Positions 61,182-64,000 of a DNA stretch of 64,000 nt are shown here, piece after piece. Source of the DNA: an uncultured Rhodospira sp. (GTDB lineage Bacteria > Pseudomonadota > Alphaproteobacteria > Rhodospirillales > Rhodospirillaceae). The position numbers and the translations under genes are program-made. Numbering within the stretch: position 1 is the stretch's first letter; each line of letters opens with the position of its first letter. The notes below the pieces were generated by a model that made no database searches, had not been told where the DNA came from, and was given only the letters and a program-made list of their open reading frames with translations. The stretch lies in assembly GCF_937138205.1 (NCBI RefSeq), contig NZ_CAKZOT010000112.1:1-64000 (forward strand), written 5' to 3'.

Positions 61182-61544
61182 ATGGACATCACGCCCCTCG
61201 TTCCCGCCGGCCGGCCGATCGTTCAGGCCTACGGCGATGGCGCATTCCGCATTGCCGGCCAGCAGCACGTCGGGTCGCTGATCACCTTTCGCGATCGGAT
61301 CGTCCCCTGGTCGGGCGAGATCAGTGCCGAGGGCCTGGGCGCCATTCTGGAAGCGTCCGACGAGGTCGAGGTGCTGATCGTGGGGTGCGGGGCGTCCATG
61401 ACGGTCGTGCCCGCCGCTGTGCGGACGACCTTGCGCGAGCGTGGAATCGTCACCGAGCCCATGGACACCGGCGCCGCCTGCCGCACCTGGAACGTGTTGC
61501 TGGCCGAGGACCGCCGCGCGGCGGCGGCCCTGGTGGCGGTATAG
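61182..61544 (+). CDS. Mth938-like domain protein (NDUFAF3 relative)
   Basis: The 120-residue protein starts MDITPLVPAGRPIVQAYGDG and reads through HVGSLITFRDRIVPWSGEIS and VLIVGCGASMTVVPAAVRTT, as in the Mth938/DUF498 family whose mitochondrial member NDUFAF3 assists complex I assembly. Position after secF is conserved in alphaproteobacteria. The function in bacteria is not settled. Confidence 0.86.
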   Translation: MDITPLVPAGRPIVQAYGDGAFRIAGQQHVGSLITFRDRIVPWSGEISAEGLGAILEASDEVEVLIVGCGASMTVVPAAVRTTLRERGIVTEPMDTGAACRTWNVLLAEDRRAAAALVAV

Positions 61545-61553
61545 CGGCCGGCG

Positions 61554-62201
61554 TCAGAACAACTGTCGCATGGCCGTGGCGGCCGCGTTCGGTGCGGGTG
61601 AAGGCGGAGGAGGCGACGTCTCCGCCTCGGCCACGCGGATGTCGGGGATCGTCCGGTTATCGGGGTAGATGAAGCCCAAAGCCGGATAGACCCGCCCGTA
61701 CCCGCCAGTGTCCGGGTGATGGAAGCGCACCCGGCTCCAGTCATTGCCCGGCGACACGTCGATCGCCGGCATGTGGGTGTAGACGCGCCCGCGCGTGCGG
61801 CTGTTCCAACCCCAGTTGGCATGACTGACGCGGATTTCGCGCGGCCCCAGAATGCCCGTGACCACGCCGATGTGGCCGTCAGTCAGGCGGCTGTCGGGCT
61901 TCAGGGCCAGCACGGCGTAAGGCGCCGGCCGGCTGCCGCGTCGGTACCGCCCGGCGGCCTGATCCCACCACGTGTCCGCGTCGCCCCGGATCTGAACCCC
62001 GGAGATCTCCCGCGCGTAGGGGACACACCAGACGAAATCCTCGTCGCCGCTGTAGGCCGGCACGGGCACCAATCCCTCGCCGACGTCCACCGTTCCGCAC
62101 GCCGCGAGCGTCAGCAACACGACCCCGACCAGCGCCGCCTTCTTGGCGGGGCAGGGGAGGGGGCTTCGCGGTCCTGCCATTTTGGGAATCTCTGACGTCA
62201 T
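61554..62201 (-). CDS. CHAP domain lipoprotein (putative amidase/peptidase)
   Basis: The 215-residue protein has an N-terminal signal with lipobox TLAAC and a CHAP domain. The catalytic Cys is in FVWCVPYAREISGV, the His in RLTDGHIGVVTGI, and the ISGVQIRGDADTWW and VSHANWGW segments are typical. CHAP domains are usually peptidoglycan amidases or endopeptidases. A long C-terminal Pro-rich tail is of unknown function. It is convergent with the Mth938 gene, 9 bp apart. Confidence 0.83.
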   Translation of the reverse strand: MTSEIPKMAGPRSPLPCPAKKAALVGVVLLTLAACGTVDVGEGLVPVPAYSGDEDFVWCVPYAREISGVQIRGDADTWWDQAAGRYRRGSRPAPYAVLALKPDSRLTDGHIGVVTGILGPREIRVSHANWGWNSRTRGRVYTHMPAIDVSPGNDWSRVRFHHPDTGGYGRVYPALGFIYPDNRTIPDIRVAEAETSPPPPSPAPNAAATAMRQLF

Positions 62202-62638
62202 CCCAAGCCTCTACGGTCTTATTCTAAGAATTAAGGATAGTATACCTATCTAATGCATTGTTTTCAATGGGAAAAATCCATTATACAAATGGGACCGATC
62301 GCCCGGACTGTTGCGCCTGGGCGTCAGGTTGGGTAACGAAATCACCGTGCTGGGCGGCGCGGCGGCGACGACCTAACCCGCCGTCACGGGGCTACCCGAT
62401 TCACACAACCGTGAAGGCGGCGCCTTCCGCCTGAACCCCCTCCCGACCTCCCCCATAAATGGAAGAGGAGTCTGGTTCGCATTTTTCGGTAGGCCGGAGA
62501 GCAGGCCGCGGAACGGGTGCAGTCCGGACTCCCTCCCCGTTTACGGGGAGGGTTGGGGAGGGGTTCTGTTCCGTCTTGTCGGCTCACGCGAACACTGGCG
62601 GTGAACTGTGAGTATCATAGGTCAGGGGAGATGATCGC
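62202..62638. other. Intergenic region with AT-rich patch and inverted repeats
   Basis: Bases 62215-62290 are AT-rich (unlike the surroundings), possibly a promoter for the CHAP gene on the minus strand or a remnant of transferred DNA. Bases 62411-62425 form a GAAGGC/GCCTTC stem. A larger GC-rich element at 62433-62566 is listed separately. I see no gene here. Confidence 0.5.
62433..62566. repeat. Imperfect GC-rich inverted repeat element
   Basis: A left arm (62433-62454, GAACCCCCTCCC...) and the reverse complement of a right arm (62545-62566, ...GGTTGGGGAGGGGTTC) match at 16 of 22 positions, more with small shifts, and enclose about 90 bp. Inside the right half, CCCTCCCCG (62531-62539) pairs with CGGGGAGGG (62544-62552). 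Elements with CCCTCCCC/GGGGAGGG arms are dispersed in some alphaproteobacterial genomes (recollection, not searched). Confidence 0.55.
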
Positions 62639-63076
62639 ATGGGTCTTCAAGGTGGCGCATGGACGTTCGAGGCCGGCAGCCCGCCCCTGGATGCCGTGGT
62701 GGCGGCGTTGCGCGACCGCACCGGGCTCGACCTGAAGTCGGCGTACGATGAGGATGACGACCTCACCTGTGTGGAGACCGCCCAGGCGCGGGCGATGCTT
62801 CTCCACTGGGAGCGCACCGATCACCGGATCGCGGTCTGCACGCCGATTCCGCTTCACCCGTACCTTTGGGCTCACCTGGACAAGGCGATGGCCCAGCTTG
62901 GCGGCGTGTTCGACACGTCGGACGACGTTCACTCTCCGCCCGAGCCCCTGCGTCCGGCGTTCGACCGCCCGTGGCCGGATCTGAGCTGGCGCCAGCGCGC
63001 GCTCCTCCGGCATCCGTTTCTGAAAGAGATCGCGCCACTTCGGAACCTGATCGTCGAGCGGCGCGGTCACCGCTAA
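62639..63076 (+). CDS. Hypothetical protein, 145 residues
   Basis: I do not recognise this family. The protein starts MGLQGGAWTFEAGSPPLDAV and continues with ALRDRTGLDLKSAYDEDDDL, a Trp/His-rich middle (MLLHWERTDHRIAVCTPIPL) and a basic end (RALLRHPFLKEIAPLRNLIV). AGGGGAG lies 8 bases before the ATG. No signal peptide or membrane segment is present. It is convergent with the crotonase gene, 7 bp apart. Confidence 0.55.
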   Translation: MGLQGGAWTFEAGSPPLDAVVAALRDRTGLDLKSAYDEDDDLTCVETAQARAMLLHWERTDHRIAVCTPIPLHPYLWAHLDKAMAQLGGVFDTSDDVHSPPEPLRPAFDRPWPDLSWRQRALLRHPFLKEIAPLRNLIVERRGHR

Positions 63077-63083
63077 AAGGCGG

Positions 63084-63896
63084 CTACTCCCCCGTCCATT
63101 TGGGCTCGCGCTTTTCCAGGAAGGCGTCGATGCCCTCCTCGGCGTCGCGGGCCAGCATGTTGGTGGTCATGACATCGCTGGCGTAGGCGTAGGCGTCGGC
63201 CAGCGGCATGTCGAGTTGGCGATAGAAGGCCTCTTTTCCGATGGCCAGGGTGAGCGGTGACTTGGCGGCGATGGTGCCGGCCAGGGCGGTCACGCGCCGG
63301 TCAAGCTCCGCCTCGTCGGGCACGACGGCGTTGATCAGCCCGGCCGCCAGGGCCTCGTCGGCCGTGATCGGGCGCCCGGTCAACAGCATCTCCATGGCCT
63401 GCTTGCGCCCCACGTTGCGGGTCAGCGCCACCATCGGCGTGGAGCAGAACAGGCCGATGTTCACGCCCGGTGTGGCGAACCGGGCGTCCTCGACCGCCAC
63501 GGCCAGGTCGCAGGTGGCCACCAACTGGCAGCCGGCCGCCGTCGCCATGCCGTGCACGCGGGCGATCACCGGCTTGGGCAGGCGGGTGATGGCCAGCATC
63601 AGGTTGGAGCACTGCTGGAACAGGCTTTCGTAGAAGTCCCGCCCGGTATTGGCCCGCACCTCCTTCAGGTCGTGACCGGCGCAGAAGGCGGGTCCGTTGC
63701 CGGCGAGGATCACCGCCTTCACCGAGTCGTCCTCGGCAACGGCGGTGAGCGCCGCCTGCAGGTCCGTCATCAGCGCCACCGACAGGGCGTTGCGGGCCGT
63801 CGGCCGGTTGAGCGTCAGCGTGGCGATGCCGCCGGCGTCCTCGCGCAGAAGGATCGGCTCGGACGTCGTGGTCTCGGCGGTGGCGCGGGTGGACAT
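63084..63896 (-). CDS. Enoyl-CoA hydratase/isomerase family protein (ECHDC3-like, catalytic Glu missing)
   Basis: The 270-residue crotonase has the oxyanion-hole motifs NARPTARNALS-like start (LNRPTARNALSVALM) and AGNGPAFCAGHDLKEV, and MATAAGCQLVATCDLAVAVE. At the two usual catalytic glutamates, Gln (AGCQL instead of GGCEL) and Gly (TPGVNIG instead of PEI) are present. The pattern FATPGVNIGLFCSTPMVALT matches the ECHDC3 subgroup. It is probably not a canonical enoyl-CoA hydratase. GGAGG precedes the ATG. Confidence 0.85.
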   Translation of the reverse strand: MSTRATAETTTSEPILLREDAGGIATLTLNRPTARNALSVALMTDLQAALTAVAEDDSVKAVILAGNGPAFCAGHDLKEVRANTGRDFYESLFQQCSNLMLAITRLPKPVIARVHGMATAAGCQLVATCDLAVAVEDARFATPGVNIGLFCSTPMVALTRNVGRKQAMEMLLTGRPITADEALAAGLINAVVPDEAELDRRVTALAGTIAAKSPLTLAIGKEAFYRQLDMPLADAYAYASDVMTTNMLARDAEEGIDAFLEKREPKWTGE

Positions 63897-63969
63897 GGGA
63901 AAGCCTCCGTGAATGAGCCGTGCGCCCGTCTCATGTCACCCGCCGCCCCCCATCGGTCAAGGGGGCGCG

Positions 63970-64000
63970 TCAGGGTGCGGCCACCGAGAACGGCACCTCG
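63970..64000 (-). CDS. Possible 3' end of a minus-strand gene
   Basis: Read leftward from the right edge, nine codons (EVPFSVAAP) end in TGA at 63972-63970. The rest lies outside the window. It could be the C-terminus of a protein, but nine codons cannot be assigned. A neighbour upstream of the crotonase gene on the same strand is plausible. Confidence 0.3.
   Translation of the reverse strand, partial: EVPFSVAAP

Overview
The window is GC-rich, densely packed chromosomal DNA that reads as an alphaproteobacterium, most likely in Rhodospirillales. Supporting markers are a class I lysyl-tRNA synthetase, CarD, the rpmF-plsX-fabH-ihfA-merR block, a Cbp3-type cytochrome bc1 chaperone beside a DUF177 gene, yajC-secD-secF followed by an Mth938-like gene, and a candidate Irr-type iron control element. 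A complete ectABC locus suggests a halotolerant or marine lifestyle. The genus assignment is inference; no rRNA or photosynthesis gene is present.

Layout. 1-5.8 kb: start of htpG, then ribosome/RNA and stress genes (short HPF, Suv3-like helicase overlapping hslR, a TerB-like protein, fdxA, carD). 6-10.4 kb: lysK, a coupled ytoQ/methyltransferase/O-methyltransferase trio, then bfd and bfr with iron-regulation signals. 10.4-17 kb (minus strand): an orphan solute-binding protein, a small membrane protein, a REC-HATPase-PP2C regulator, a chemoreceptor ending in a PilZ-like domain, and a HAD protein. 17.2-19.2 kb: MFS and TauE/SafE transporters. 19.2-24.8 kb: glycogen metabolism, glgP and glgA opposite glgC. 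24.8-29.3 kb: threonine aldolase, pmbA, ubiD and a small hypothetical gene. 29.4-35.8 kb: frdABCD followed directly by treY.

36-43.7 kb: a TVP38 membrane protein, a HicB-like orphan, and ectABC behind a well-formed promoter with two palindromes upstream. Next comes a decaying accessory patch: two Rpn-type nuclease genes (one with a nonsense codon, one 5'-truncated), a HEPN/MNT pair whose HEPN gene has an amber codon, and an AT-rich segment with a DUF2971 gene abutting uvrA. This is the clearest sign of horizontal transfer in the window.

43.7-64 kb: uvrA, a LivGFHM-type ABC transporter without its binding protein, bamE, the bc1 chaperone/DUF177 pair, the rpmF-to-merR operon, a DUF815-type ATPase, an unrecognised gene, yajC-secD-secF-Mth938, a CHAP lipoprotein, an intergenic patch with a GC-rich inverted repeat, a hypothetical gene, an atypical crotonase, and a trace of one more gene at the right edge.

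Together the genes point to a stress-tolerant bacterium: ectoine and trehalose as compatible solutes, glycogen as carbon store, a probable quinol:fumarate reductase for low-oxygen redox balance, and iron storage under iron-responsive control. I found no CRISPR array, rRNA, convincing tRNA or intact insertion sequence. No clear new multi-gene system emerged. The accessory patch after ectC, the ectA control region and the frd-treY arrangement are the best places for a second look.
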